Source: Blastobasis lacticolella
Lineage: Eukaryota > Arthropoda > Insecta > Lepidoptera > Blastobasidae
NCBI GenBank assembly: GCA_905147135.1
Contig: LR990045.1
Location: 18,018,173 to 18,082,172 of the forward strand
Length of the DNA stretch: 64,000 nt
Reading direction: 5' to 3'
The number at the start of each line of letters is the position of its first letter. Positions within the stretch are counted from its first letter, which is position 1. The notes under the pieces are model-generated. The model ran no database searches, was not told where the DNA came from, and was given only the letters and a program-made list of their open reading frames with translations. The position numbers and the translations under genes are program-made. Of this stretch, positions 10,866 to 22,234 are shown piece by piece.

Positions 10866-12012
10866 TTACTTACTTATTTTAGAGATCCATTCACCTTTAA
10901 TCGCATATGGTTTAATCGTGTTGGTACGACGCGACATCATGTGGTCAATTTGTGAACACCTGTTTCCAACTTTACATGTTACCTTTGCTGATAGGCGTCC
11001 CCAGGTACTGTTTATACACAGATTGTGTTGCTGTACAAACAAAAGCAATAGGTCCCCGTTTCGATTGGATTTCAGGTGGTATAAATTTGGACCGGCCGGT
11101 TTTTGGGCTAGAAGTTTTAAATCTTCTTTTCCGATGTATGCGTTAAAGTCGCCCAGAATAAGTAATTGAGTACGTTTTGGCGACTGCGTAATAAAGGCAC
11201 CCATTTTTGCTAGGGGATTTGTTGCTGTCGATGGTAGGTGATTAGTTATAATGAGTAGTTCTATTGGGTGTAGATGGCCCTGTATGCTAATGTTGATTCG
11301 TACAGCTAGGCTATTATTGTCCACGTGATGGATTCTGACTATTTCATGTGCTACTCGGTTGCTAATGAGCAGGGCTACACCTCTTCTTTCTTTCGAGATG
11401 GTTCCCCCCCCCCACCCAAATCCAGTTATAGTTGGCCGATTTGTAATCACCTTTTGGTAGATGTGTCTCTTGAAGGCCCGCTATTGTTATTGTCGCCGCG
11501 TGAGTTCACCATCGATAATACGTTTGTCGGGTGATTTGGAACATCCACGTACATTTCAGGTGGCTAAACGTAGGTTAGAGCATGGTAGTGACTCTTTTGC
11601 TTGCTCTGGTGACGGTCTTAGGAGCCGTCGTTCCGTAGAGTCGGCTTGACATTCTTCGGTTGGGGGTTCGCTTACCGATTGCAGCGTTTTGCATGATGGA
11701 TGGATGATCCATCCAGGATTCATTTTCGTTGGTATTGTTTATGCCTTGTAAGACTTCGTGTGAAGACATAACTATGCTATCGTAGTGATTATTTAGGAAC
11801 CGTAGATCAATATTAGTCAAGACTTGTTCATTTGCCGGTGTATAGACCTGCGGGGTAGTATAATTCAGGTGAACGTGCACGTTAACCAAGTAGTTCTCGC
11901 AAGCCGCTATAATTATGTCTTTGCCACCCCAAAAGCCATCCATGAACTGCGATCGTATGTACTGATCTATTTTTCCGTCGATGGATTGCTGCTGCTGTCC
12001 GTTGGCATCTTT
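10866..12012 (-). pseudogene. LINE OTU-like plus APE endonuclease remnant, unit A
   Basis: The endonuclease part (10866-11450) carries GVALLISNR, LLILGDFNAYIGKED and SQIDHMM, the conserved acidic, Asn and His positions of APE-type LINE endonucleases. The upstream part (11575-12012) holds WGGKDIIIAACE, NVHVHLN and HYDSIV, matching the C-terminal half of OTU-family cysteine proteases; the expected N-terminal Asp-x-x-Cys box is missing. The two parts are in different frames. This copy preserves the empty site (GTTA at 11142-11145) of the 30-kb insertion. Confidence 0.72.
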
Positions 12013-13371
12013 TATATAAATAAATAAATAAAAATCGTTTATTACATCTATCTCACACATGGCACAGTACAGTAGGTCATAATACAGCTTACAAGAAACT
12101 TCGTTACCTGTGCCATAAGGAGATGTGCAACGGGGCCACACTCAGCATAAGCCACGGCTGACGCCATGGCGCTGGTTTTCAGTGTGCCCCTCAGTGAAGC
12201 ACGGACGTAAGTGATTTCACATGCCAGTAATATATAAAAATAAAAACAATAATACTTATCTACAAAATACTATAGGTACATAATATAAATAAATAAATTC
12301 TAAATAAATGAATTGTAATTTGTGTGTGTAAAATTATACGACCAGTTTAAAAAGACACGAACGTCGCGCGTCGGTTCGGAACAAAGCCATCTAACCACAT
12401 CCGTGTACCTACCTACATTTTTTCCCGGTCGCCATGCATTCATATCACGTTCTCATTAAAAATTGATAATTGCAATAAATTAAAATTATAAAACAAATTA
12501 TATGATTCAACATTAATTAAATTCTATTCTAACATTATATTCTATCGACACTACATTCAATGGCAATTAAATTTACGTGTAAGGTCGAGATGATTATAAC
12601 CGACCTACCTACAAGTCACAGCAAAAAAAGTGGTAATATTTTAATGTTGTAATAAGCGAAGACCGTCACGTTGTCCGTCTGCAGCCTTTAGGGTGAGTGA
12701 TATTTCTTTGTTAAATGTTATGTTCCTATGGAACCTCCTTTAAACAGGATGTTCACAGTAGGTTCAATTTGTGTACCTACCCAATTGAAGATTTTTGGAC
12801 GTCCAGTAAATAAGACTTATAGGCTTTCCTAAATGTGTGGATTGTCTGCAGACGGCGGATCGGCGGAGGCAGGTCGTTCCATATTTTTGTCGCTGCGTAT
12901 TTAAAGCTGCCCCCGAAGGCAGAAGACCGATGAGGCGGCAGTATTAGTTTGTAGCTGGATGCACGAGTACGGTTCTGCACATCACTGCTCCACATCAACT
13001 TTTTGGCAAGATACATCGGTACATCGGTATGCACGACGTTGAACAACAGACAAGCCAGGTGAAGTCTCCTGCGCGATTCCATTTTCGGCATATTGCCTTG
13101 GTTAATAAAAGGAGTGACATGCGTGCGGGGCGGTATGGGGTGTCGCGCGCATGCATTTTGATCTCGCTGTATTAATTGTTGAGTGCGAGCTAGTAGGCGT
13201 GGACCATAAACAACGTCCATGTAGTTAAATTTGGACAGTATAAGTGAGTCACAGAGCCTCACCCGGATGTTTGTTTTTATAAAAGGTCTAATCTTATATA
13301 AAACTTTAAGTCTGTAGAAGCAGTTCTTTACCGTTTGGACTATATGACTTTCAAACCGCAATTCTTCTTCA
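12013..13371 (-). mobile_element. 5'-truncated CR1-like LINE
   Basis: A minus-strand element inserted at the upstream edge of the older LINE. Its 3' end is a (TTTA)n tail seen on the plus strand as repeated ATAA at 12015-12030. The frame at 12777-13385 encodes the tail after RT of a CR1/Daphne-like LINE: IQRDQNACARHP, THVTPFINQGNMP, RRRLHLACLLF and ATKIWNDLPPPIRR. The RT catalytic core is absent, so the copy is 5' truncated. The 12013-12776 interval is its 3' UTR; no other gene is seen there. Confidence 0.78.
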
Positions 13372-14234
13372 TTTTGAGAGCACATTCAAAAATAGCACAA
13401 TTTATGATGGTAGGCTCTAAAAGTAAACGGCAGGATTCATAAAAATGGGACCAATTAAACTGTTCATACGGGACAATATTATAAAATAGCATGTGACACC
13501 AGACTTGAATACCATAGTTACCACAATTACAAACCTTATACTTTGTTTTGTTGATCTCTTACACGATGTGATCACAATGAGGGGAACCTCACATTCTTTT
13601 CTCTTCCTTGTAGGCATGAGCCATATGAGAAAAACATTATTTGCTCTCTGTTTTATTGTAGTGGGACTCGTACACATCAAATAAGAGAGGAATCAGACAT
13701 CCAGTGGTAACCAGTTGTTTGTTGGTAAGACTCACCTTCCATAGGAACGACTTCACCTTGATGTGATTATCATATTCAGATTTCATCTCCGAATGTGGGC
13801 GTCGTGTTGGATCCCACTTCTGATATCGGCGCCCTAGAGTCTAGATAGCCGACATCATTATAACTGGATCTATCATAATCATTTTAACATCAGGCCCGAC
13901 TTTTCCATCGCTGCGCATGAGGGTCCGACGTCCACTACGACACAAACTTACAACGACGTTAGTTTAAAGGCTAAGGTATTGGTATTCGTGACTTATATAG
14001 CAATTCCTCGTGGGTGCTTGTTTTCTGGTGTTAATCAAAACCAAAACATCACAGCGCACAATAATGCGTGCGCGCGTTGCCATTGTTAACTAACCACCGA
14101 CCACAAAGCAAAACATGGACCAGCCAAAGAGTATATATCCGATAGATATCTTATCTCGACCAATAACTCGTTGCGCCGTCATATTTATATCCTGTTTTCA
14201 CTCCATTGTAAACGTGCAAAGTTCTACCACTTAC

Positions 14235-14393
14235 TCCCACCGCTGCAGTCTTGTTTAGCCAGGGTCTACAGCGCCTCGAAAGAGCTACTGAATTTCGGAA
14301 CTTTTCGGCTATGATCGGCCAGCTTCGCAGAGTTCGCAACATCACAGTACTGCGCCGATTTATAGAGTAGTAGAGACAGCAACACAGCAACAC
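14235..14393 (-). CDS. Possible first exon with mitochondrial-type leader
   Basis: A minus-strand frame opens at 14393 with an Arg-rich, acid-poor N-terminus (internal start MLRTLRSWPIIAEKF) like a mitochondrial targeting peptide. It reaches a good splice donor (GA|GTAAGT) near 14235. The frame also reads on to a stop at 14151 if unspliced. No downstream exon could be assigned and I do not recognise the protein. Identical in unit C. Confidence 0.25.
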
Positions 14394-14734
14394 AACAACA
14401 ACAAAAAATAAGCACCCAGATTCAGATCAGTGTTTATTAAAATAATATGTTTTGAGTAGACCCTTCCCTCATAAAGCTACTTCTTTTAAGAACTAGTCTT
14501 TTAGCGAATCACTCATTTTAAAAACTAGTCTTGCGAATTGGCCTTTTTATGAATTAGGTATGTATCGACTAAACCCGCGTGCCGAACGTAGCTAACTAGT
14601 TCCGATCGACAATAGCAATAGACCCGCTACGAAGCGATAGGCCTCAAAATGCATTTTTTTCTCTACTCTTGGAAGATTCTTCTCATAGACATATTTTCTA
14701 AAATTCGTTTCTTAATGGACATAATTCGTTCCAG

Positions 14735-14812
14735 GGCCGGAATTGTACAGGAATAGCGGTAACAGAAGACGGCATCGCAGCGGTCAATTGGCGGACGCGC
14801 ACTATCACAGAG
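14735..14812 (+). CDS. Orphan NHL-repeat-like exon
   Basis: An exact 78-base phase-0 exon sits between an acceptor (CGTTCCAG) and a donor (AG|GTATTT). It encodes 26 residues including NCTGIAVTEDGIAAVNW, which resembles one blade of an NHL repeat as found in TRIM/NHL proteins. No neighbouring NHL exons are visible in the unit, so this is either one exon of a gene with long introns or a captured, orphaned exon. It is duplicated at 59470-59547. Confidence 0.4.
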
Positions 14813-16049
14813 GTATTTATTACGCTCCCCTATCGCTACTTACTCAATTGAACTCTATACCTGTATCGGTAAGATGTATAATCCTCTATCGCGTGAGTAG
14901 CTCGTTTGACACCCGTTACGCGAGGGCGACCCGTGGATAGTACGCGGTACGAAGTCTACTGTGTTTTTTTCTGGTAGTAAATTGCTAAAGTACTTGACTG
15001 CCTATATTGTACCGATACAGGCAGCCAAGATGGAATGGGCTCGATGTGGTGGAAAACAAACACATTTGTGTTTTAGTAGAGTGGACTTGAACACTCGACT
15101 GAAATCAACATTGAGAATGACATTTACCCATTGCTAAAAAATCTAAATTTTCGAATAGTGTCTCTTGCAGTTCTCTATGATGATCAGCCCTAATAGACTT
15201 AAAAACAGAACAAAAAGCCAGTGAGATAGTTAGAAAAGACAGTTTATAGGACAGGAGGTATTTAATGGAAATAAATATCATTTTGACTAGACCCTATAAT
15301 AAATATACGAATTAAATAAAAGAGCCGACTAGTCTACTGTTTTTATAGAGTGAGACTAGTGGCCGACTAAAAATATGGCCAAATAGTTGGATTTCACAAC
15401 GATAGCATTTCTCTACAAAAATATTCAATGAACAAAATAATATGTATTTGCAAAAATAAAATTAATGTTCACAAGGTCATACTGTAAGCGTGATGAATCA
15501 TAGGTACCTAAATTACTCTCATGAGCGATGATTACCAATTAGCTAATTTTAGGTAGTTTATTTATTTTCTACGTATCAGCAAATCGGGCTCAGTAAGTAC
15601 CTGTAGAAACAATGATAAATTTTTTAAATAATGGGTCGGTACAAAAAGTAAAAGTATCCCCAGGCCAGAAACATATGATAGAAATCAAAATAATACTAAG
15701 GTATTTCTACCACAATGTCCACAATGAGCTTCTAGAAAGGGTTTTACTCCACGCTTTTTTGTTACGTAAAGTAGAAAAATATAAAGGACGAACAAATGAA
15801 AAATAGATAAATTCTCTTTCATTGGGTGGTCGATCGATATTATTCTTATCTGTTCCTTTTTAAACTATAGGCATCCCTATTTAATTTACACAAAAGCACT
15901 CCTACCTAGGAAATATAATACAAACTGCAGGCTTATCTTATCACTACCTTCTTTCACCGCACAGGTACCCAAATATAAACAAATATCCCAGGCCCGAATG
16001 ATAATGCGTGGTATTTTATTTTCACAATTGCTAGCAACGAGTTTCTCAC

Positions 16050-16208
16050 CTGCGCCGTACCGTATGTGTGTATTACGCTCGGTGTTATGGACAAAGAATA
16101 CAGTTTATTGAAACTGGGCAGCGACTCTTCGAGTCGTAACGTTGTGCGCGGGGCTGGCTCGCGGCGCGGCGGCGTAGGGTTGAGGAGCGCGGGCGCGAGC
16201 TCTGACAT
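16050..16208 (-). CDS. Possible first coding exon in a CpG-rich island
   Basis: On the minus strand an ATG at 16208 starts a 53-codon phase-0 frame (MSELAPALLNPTPP...) that ends at a strong donor, GCGCAG|GTGAGA. The region 16090-16380 is far richer in GC and CpG than its surroundings, as at a promoter. An in-frame ATG further upstream (16397) is possible. No later exon was found and the family is not recognised. The opposite strand is also open here, so strand choice rests on the splice donor. Confidence 0.35.
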
Positions 16209-17198
16209 CGTTTCGAAGGTTATCTTCGGTGTCAGCGACCAGCGAGGCGCGGGCGGCGCGCCCACATGCGCTTCTGTATACAAACATAGCGTCGCACACG
16301 CGACCGCGACGCCGAGCCGGCGCGGCCCACCATCAGATCGATAGCGCCGTGCAGACGCCATTCGCACAGAGTACCTTCTCAGCATAGACGTATCCATACT
16401 CCGTTACTAAACTCATATGAACATGAATGCGAAACTGTGTTTTTATCAATAATTTCACGGAAAAATGGGCCGTAAGTGACATCGGTCACTCATCAACATT
16501 ATAAATATAGAATTAAGATCTGTTATTTCCAAGAAGCTGTCCACGTTTCTGACACGCGTATCGACCAGTATACGCTTTACCGTTCGTTATGTTGTTTGTC
16601 AGTGTCAGCTGACGCTATGCATCGCAGGCGATCTATCACATTCGCACTCTCTGCCAGACGCCGCCAAAATATACCACCAATGCGAGATACCTAGTTGATC
16701 CGAATAATATTGTTGAATAATAATTTGAATGGCCATATTACACACGTTATTCTCTTAAAATGATAACAAACAGGCCCCATCACAACACACTTGCTAATTA
16801 CCTCAAACAGAGCAAGATGACATGAAATGTATCCTAAGACGTGACAATAAAATGTTTTACTCGCCACAAAAAAATTTACAATATTTATAAATCATATTCC
16901 TTATTTCACATCCTTGAATAATTACTAGAAATTACCAATCTAAAACAATTGTGCGACATAATAATAGAACTAATAAAAATGCTTTTCACGCATTCGATTC
17001 CAACATAATATCAGCGCCGCGCGCTGTGGTGATTATTCCATCACCACACCGGCTAAACACGTATTCACTTTCATCTCTGCCCCTTAAATATTTCTTATAA
17101 TAACTAATTACCAAAATGAAACCATTATGTATACCATTTCTTTTTTCTTGAGGCGATCAGTTAATTGATTAGGGTCGTTTACAATTGTTTAGGAATAA

Positions 17199-18506
17199 AT
17201 GTGTAGGACCTGTCTCGTTAACAACGAGCCCGCGTTACGAGCTCTGACTTATAAAGGCTGGCCGCCCCACTATCGTGCCAGTTGTCGAACGCTCGCCGCT
17301 GCGAACGCACGTATCTGGAACACTTCTGAAGTTTATCGACTCCATGAACAAGAAAAAATCGACATGTTATACAATTGTTATAATACTTGGTGTGAAGAAA
17401 CCGTCGTCGCCGCGATGCCGTCCGTTGCGCCCCCCGCCCCAGCCCCAGCGTCGTCGCCGCCGTCGCCGCAAGAGATTCCGGCTGAAGAAGTTATTGCTGA
17501 GCTGCAGGAGCTGTGCCTGAGCCCGTGCACGTTATGGTCGATGGGCTATCCCGTGATGTTGAATAACGGCAAAGCCGCATTCTACGTCGATCCTCCGCCG
17601 CGACGTGTACCTTTGCTTACGACACAGCTCGACGTCAACGCGCCGGAATTCATACCAGGATGTCAAGCCGACAGTGGGCGAGGATCGTGGGAATCCTCTC
17701 CACGGTCGGATAGTGATGAAGAACCAGATATGGATGTAGTAGAACATTTGTGTAGCAGATGTGACAAAATGTTCAAAATGACACGTGAAGGAGAGTACGT
17801 GACGAACGATGTGTGTTTCTACCACTGGGGCAAGGTTATCGGGGGACAATATTTTACATGTTGCAACGGCGCGTACGGGACGAGAGGCTGCACGTCGGGA
17901 AAGTACCACGTGTGGAGCGGGTACCTCGCGGGCATGAACGGCCCTCTTGATGGGTTCGTGCGGGCCCGCTCGGCCCGGGGCGGCGCGTATGCCATCGACA
18001 CAGAAATGTGTTTCACGACCGCTGGCCTGGAGCTGGCCAGCGTCGTCGTGATTTCTGTGGATGGCAAAATTGTCTACAAAACGGCCGTTCAACCGAGTGC
18101 ACCCCTAATAGACTGCAATACACGTTTCTCCGGTCTTCGGCAACGAGACATTGTGACTGCGCCGAAGACTCTGGAAGACGTGCAGAAGGATTTGTTACTA
18201 TTCGTCGGCGTCGACACGATCCTCATAGGGCACGCCCTCAATAACGACCTGAGGGCGCTGAAGCTGGTCCACACGCGGGTGGTGGACACGTGCCAGCTGT
18301 TCCCGCATCCGCGGGGGCTGCCGCTTCGGCGCGGGCTCAAGCAGCTCGCGTCGGAGCACCTGGGCCGCGCCGTGCAGTGCAGCTCGTCGGGGCACTCGCC
18401 CTATGAGGACGCTGTCGCCGCCCTGGACTTGGTCCTATTAAAAGTCACAATGCTGAGGGACGAGTGGACTTTAAGGAGCAGGGTTACATGGGGTTATACC
18501 ATGTAA
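17199..18506 (+). CDS. REXO1-like: REXO1/GOR-like DEDDh RNA exonuclease, unit B
   Basis: A 435-aa intronless frame. Residues 90-120 (PAEEVIAELQELCLSP...GYPV) match the small helical region before the exonuclease in REXO1 proteins. Residues 185-231 form the REXO1-type zinc module (CSRCDKMF, CFYHWGK, YFTCC, GTRGC). The exonuclease has Exo I AIDTEM (Asp267, Glu269), Exo II IGHALNNDL (Asp350) and Exo III HSPYEDA (His399, Asp404), so all DEDDh catalytic residues are present. Such enzymes trim 3' ends of structured RNAs in the nucleus. The C-terminal 20 residues diverge. A possible acceptor (TTGTTTAG) lies just before the ATG, so a 5' exon is possible. The protein is identical in unit C. The lack of introns suggests a retrocopy or a naturally single-exon paralogue. 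Confidence 0.85.
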   Translation: MCRTCLVNNEPALRALTYKGWPPHYRASCRTLAAANARIWNTSEVYRLHEQEKIDMLYNCYNTWCEETVVAAMPSVAPPAPAPASSPPSPQEIPAEEVIAELQELCLSPCTLWSMGYPVMLNNGKAAFYVDPPPRRVPLLTTQLDVNAPEFIPGCQADSGRGSWESSPRSDSDEEPDMDVVEHLCSRCDKMFKMTREGEYVTNDVCFYHWGKVIGGQYFTCCNGAYGTRGCTSGKYHVWSGYLAGMNGPLDGFVRARSARGGAYAIDTEMCFTTAGLELASVVVISVDGKIVYKTAVQPSAPLIDCNTRFSGLRQRDIVTAPKTLEDVQKDLLLFVGVDTILIGHALNNDLRALKLVHTRVVDTCQLFPHPRGLPLRRGLKQLASEHLGRAVQCSSSGHSPYEDAVAALDLVLLKVTMLRDEWTLRSRVTWGYTM

Positions 18507-19436
18507 CCTTACTGTTTGAAGTGCTCAATGGGCATACTGCCTGCAACGACACTTTTAATTTTACGATTATTTCACATTTATCCTACCCAGAAAAACTGAT
18601 GTCTCAAATTTTAACAAGTAGTTTAATAGCTAGGACGAATATTGGATCCCACTCTCCTGCCTCCCGCATAGCAACAAAAATCGTCACAAATTGACCTCTT
18701 TTCCAAATATTTTTGCAGTTACAAGAAGTTTATTTACGATTTATTGTAATTTAAGTTGCTTTTCTTAATACTGTATAATTTATGGTTTAAACCTTATTCA
18801 TTTGTCTTTGTTTTCTGGTCACTGAACGCGAATGTTTTGTCACCAATATGGAACTCATATTAGAACAACCTATTTTGTGTATACTGTTTATAATGTAACA
18901 ATGTGTTCTGCAGGTGTACCATAACCTTACGACCCATTGATCGGTGCGGCTATTAAAGTAAGTGACCGTAGACTATAAGTGTAAGTGAAAGTGTATCCGA
19001 AAAATATTCGTGGATCCTAAACAACCAATTAAATGAGCCTGGATATAACGAGTAATAACATGTCGCCTGAGAGCGCGTGCTCTGTGATGCGATGTGCCTT
19101 CGAATTGCAATAATACTGCAATAAACATGATATTGTTACATATAATTTCTTTGTTTCCTTTACCTCCTGGATAAACTTGTAAGTACCTTTGTACATTAAC
19201 CAAGCTGCACTTAGCTTATCCACTCTAAGATATATTGATATGGTCTATTTATAGGTGCACAACCTCTAAAATCACACGTGACTAGCTACTACTTTAATGA
19301 GTTCTACTAAATTTATCAAATTAGCAGTCTGGAATTGACAGAGGTATATAATTAAAGATAGGTACAGCTGTAATGAAATTAGTATGGGATATACTGTATC
19401 GAAAAGTAATTTTTTAAAATTCTGTAGATTGGCGTG
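18507..19436. other. 3' flank and spacer of unit B
   Basis: AT-rich 3' region after the REXO1-like gene, ending in the 427-base spacer shared with positions 1-427 and 63745-64000. No gene is seen. It ends with the empty BEL/Pao target site GCGTG (19432-19436). Confidence 0.6.
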
Positions 19437-20399
19437 AAAAAAGTGTATCCTTAAACGACTGTTTTCGAATATGTAATTGAAACATTACGCTATTAGTGTA
19501 CATAAAGTATTTTGTATGTTATAAGAAGACTTTATTTACACTTTAAATTACAATTATTGACATTAAAAAAAAGTCTTACTCTAACACCTTATTCTAACTA
19601 AACTTAAGATAAAAAACTTGATCCAGGTCCCCCGAATTTGGAAAAGTCCCCAGAAGGCTGGCCGCGTTGCCCCGCTGAATAGCGAGGCTTAAACGCTGAC
19701 CCAAAAAGAGGCCAGCCTTCTGGTTATTTGTAATTTGGACCAGGCGCTTAGATAACTCTCGAAATAAGGAATGTGCGCCTGGTCCCCACGACCAAAGAGT
19801 TTCAACGCCAAATGGCGCAAATATGTAATCGCCACTGAGACTAGCATTTTAGCGCCACTCGGCGTTCTCAGATGCGGCAGCACCCGTCGCAGCCTGACAC
19901 GCGGTCACTGGAAGTTGAGACGGCGCAAGGGTATCGATGCAAGTAGCATTCCATACCAGAGGCCGTCCCAGCTTCCACGGAGTGAGTGCCATTCCGTCGG
20001 GCCTCTTACCGTCATCGCGGAGTAACCCAATCGGTTTCAGCACACCGGCACACACAACGGCATTGATGAGGAGCGCTATAGGGTGCACCAAGACGAAGGG
20101 CCGTGGCAATCCTAAACGTGGCACGGTCAAGCAAAGTGCCGATGTTTTTAGAAGGCATTGCCTGTAGCCAGAGACCCGACTCCCACTCGCCAGCTGCTAG
20201 GAAGCGAGTACGCTCTGCAGAATTGGTTGATGCGCTCAAAAGGTTGTTTCGCACCAATCTGCAGAGCGGCTCGCCCCAAAGCCGCTGCGAGCAAGGATTA
20301 GCCGGAGGTCCGACTCCGGGCAAGCCAACTGTCCGTTCCGTTCCGTTCCAGGTACAACACCAGCCAGAAATGCTTCTGCAAGGGTGTATGTAGGTCATA
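19437..20399 (-). mobile_element. LINE 3' fragment with CCHC/PD-(D/E)XK-like domain, unit B copy
   Basis: Paralogue of 7659-8753. It lacks about 120 bases that are present at roughly 8283-8405, removing most of the CCHC finger, and so is more decayed than the unit A copy. Frames remain at 20012-20398, 19849-20130 and 19689-19883. Confidence 0.6.
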
Positions 20400-22234
20400 T
20401 CAGTAAGAACTAGGTATGATGTCGCCTACGTCCGTGGTTCCATTGTCTGTACTTGTATTTTGAGCAACCGAGTTCAGCGGGTGGCACGGGTATCACCCGA
20501 AGAACTGGTTTGCTCCGGATACCGTCGCGGACGTGGGAGTTGTTGGACTTAAGCGATACCACATCGCGTCCCCGGCTGATTTGCGCTACCTCCAGCCCGA
20601 GATACCAGTGCGCACGTAGATGCGAGGGGACTGTAGGGCTTTCGCAGTCAGGATGGGAGCGACAGGAGTTAGATTAGAACCGACAAGAATTCATACATCG
20701 AGCCAGTGTGAGGGAGGATAGATAATATACTTGGTGTGTAAATATATAAAAGATGGATGCTATAGACTGCTGTGGTTGGTTCTGCTCCGGTTATGGTGTT
20801 CTGTTGGCTCTGCAGTGAGTGTTGTTCCGGGTTGATCCTGGTCATCTTCTGCGGATTTGTTTGCAGTGCAGGAGGTTTGTAGGCTCTCTGGCTCTGATTC
20901 GGAATCCGTTTCCGGTGATTTATATACTTTATCTGCTTCCCTTTTCATCAGGGTCCTGTTTCGTACTAATTCCTTCCAGGATTCCTTGGATCTTCTGGTA
21001 TACTTGTCTATGTCCTGACCTAGCTAGTCCTCCCATGTCAAGATCGGCCGGCCGACTTTGCGTTTGTTTTCTCTGTATTCTCTGGCTGCGTGCAGTATGT
21101 GTGGTGTGTCGCGTCTTATTATGTGGCCGAAATACGATAGTCTACGGACTTTGATTATTTTTGTGATGGTTTTACCATCTAAGATTTGCCATATTTTTTT
21201 GCGGGGTTTGTCTCTACAGAGATTTACATGCTCCCCAAAATGTGTCTCTCGTGCCTCCGTAATTTGGAACGATTGGCTTTTGTTTGGGATGCTACGTTCA
21301 TTCCGTATGTCATGGTTGGACATAAGACCAATTTTATATATTAATCTGGCGATTTTCCACTCCAATCTGTGGTCCTTCACAAAAGGATTGACTATTTTGG
21401 AATTGGTGACTGCCCTGTGGCACCTATGTTTAATGCAGCTCCGCCTGTCGTGGAAGGCTGTAACGTACGTGCCTAGATATTTTATCTTGCTCGTGGGTTG
21501 GATTATCGCACCCCCTAGATATACGCTGCTGAGGTTGCTAGTTGCCGGATTGATTGGATCTCGGATGATCAATTTGGTTTTAGACTCATTTATGACAAGT
21601 CCAACACTCTCTAGAAGTTTTTTCATTTTAGATATGGTCCTGTCCAATTTGGTTATGTCAGTTCCAATAAGAAGCACGTCATCGGCAAAAGATAAGATGA
21701 GCGGAGGCGTGATTTTAAGATCCTGGTCTAGGCTGACCTCTTCGTCTTCCTCTTCAAGTGTCCGCAGTAGCTCGTCCATGACTATTGTGAATAGTCCAGG
21801 CTGGAACTGTCCCGTTTTTCATGCTATTTATGATTTCTGTTATGGTTTTTTCATCGGGATACTCTGTCTCAGGTATTGGGTTATGTTCTGGGACAGTGTC
21901 GATTGTTGGACCTTTCATTTTGTTTAGTTCGTTAATCCAATTGGACATGGGGATATAATATTTACTTTGACCTCGGTTTGTTATTTTTTTGTGTTTCTTG
22001 AGGTATTTGTACGTAATTTTCATTTGTGTTGCTCTATGTTGCTTACTTAGGTTCCTAAAGAACTGCCTGCAGTTTTTCATATCTTGTTGTGGCTGACTTT
22101 TCTATAAGTAGTTTGCGCCTTTTTCAGTTGGTTTTTACGATCTGGGTTGCTCGGTTCAAACTTACACAAAAAACGCGCTTTCTGTAAGTCGGCTAATGCG
22201 ACCCGCATCTGTCGGGATCTTACTTTTGTTATTT

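Larger units (their letters stand above)
9111..12012 (-). mobile_element. RTE-like LINE with OTU, APE endonuclease and deleted RT, unit A copy
   Basis: Minus-strand non-LTR element, reading from 12012 down. An OTU-like cysteine protease piece (FMDGFWGG, then NVHVHLN and NNHYDSIV) comes first. It is followed by an APE endonuclease (LLILGDFNAYIG, CSQIDHMM), a linker, and the RT palm end with the FADD box (SFADDVLLIG) and the RRLSYFGHIIRR tail typical of RTE-like elements. The RT fingers are missing: NSMKNGT is followed within a few codons by the FQPGLFTIVMDELL region. Frames are broken several times, with an in-frame TAG at 9377-9379. Unit B carries the same deletion and the same TAG, so the decay predates the duplication. 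The 5' end is cut at 12012 by another LINE. Confidence 0.8.
13372..19436 (+). repeat. Tandem unit, copy B (gene-bearing part)
   Basis: This block recurs at 58106-64000 with a constant offset of 44735 from about 14151 to the end, so there are no indels over that span. The differences I could see by eye number about two dozen and cluster in the first 600 bases. Gene-like content is a short minus-strand frame near 14.3 kb, an NHL-like exon at 14735, a GC-rich minus-strand exon near 16.1 kb and the REXO1-like gene. The intervals 14.9-16.0 kb and 16.4-17.2 kb show no gene that I recognise. Confidence 0.9.

Noticed and set aside
13417..13680. Minus-strand frame of 87 codons and the opposite plus-strand frame
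   Set aside because: Neither looks like a protein; another minus-strand frame shows short conserved-looking pieces (CNCGNYGIQVW) but has several stops, so at best an old relic.
16066..16344. Plus-strand GC-rich frame of 92 codons
   Set aside because: It opposes the minus-strand frame that ends in a strong donor. GC-rich DNA is open in several frames, and the plus frame has no splice or homology support.
17532..18092. Minus-strand frame of 186 codons inside the REXO1-like gene
   Set aside because: Antisense shadow of a GC-rich coding region with clear DEDDh motifs on the plus strand.
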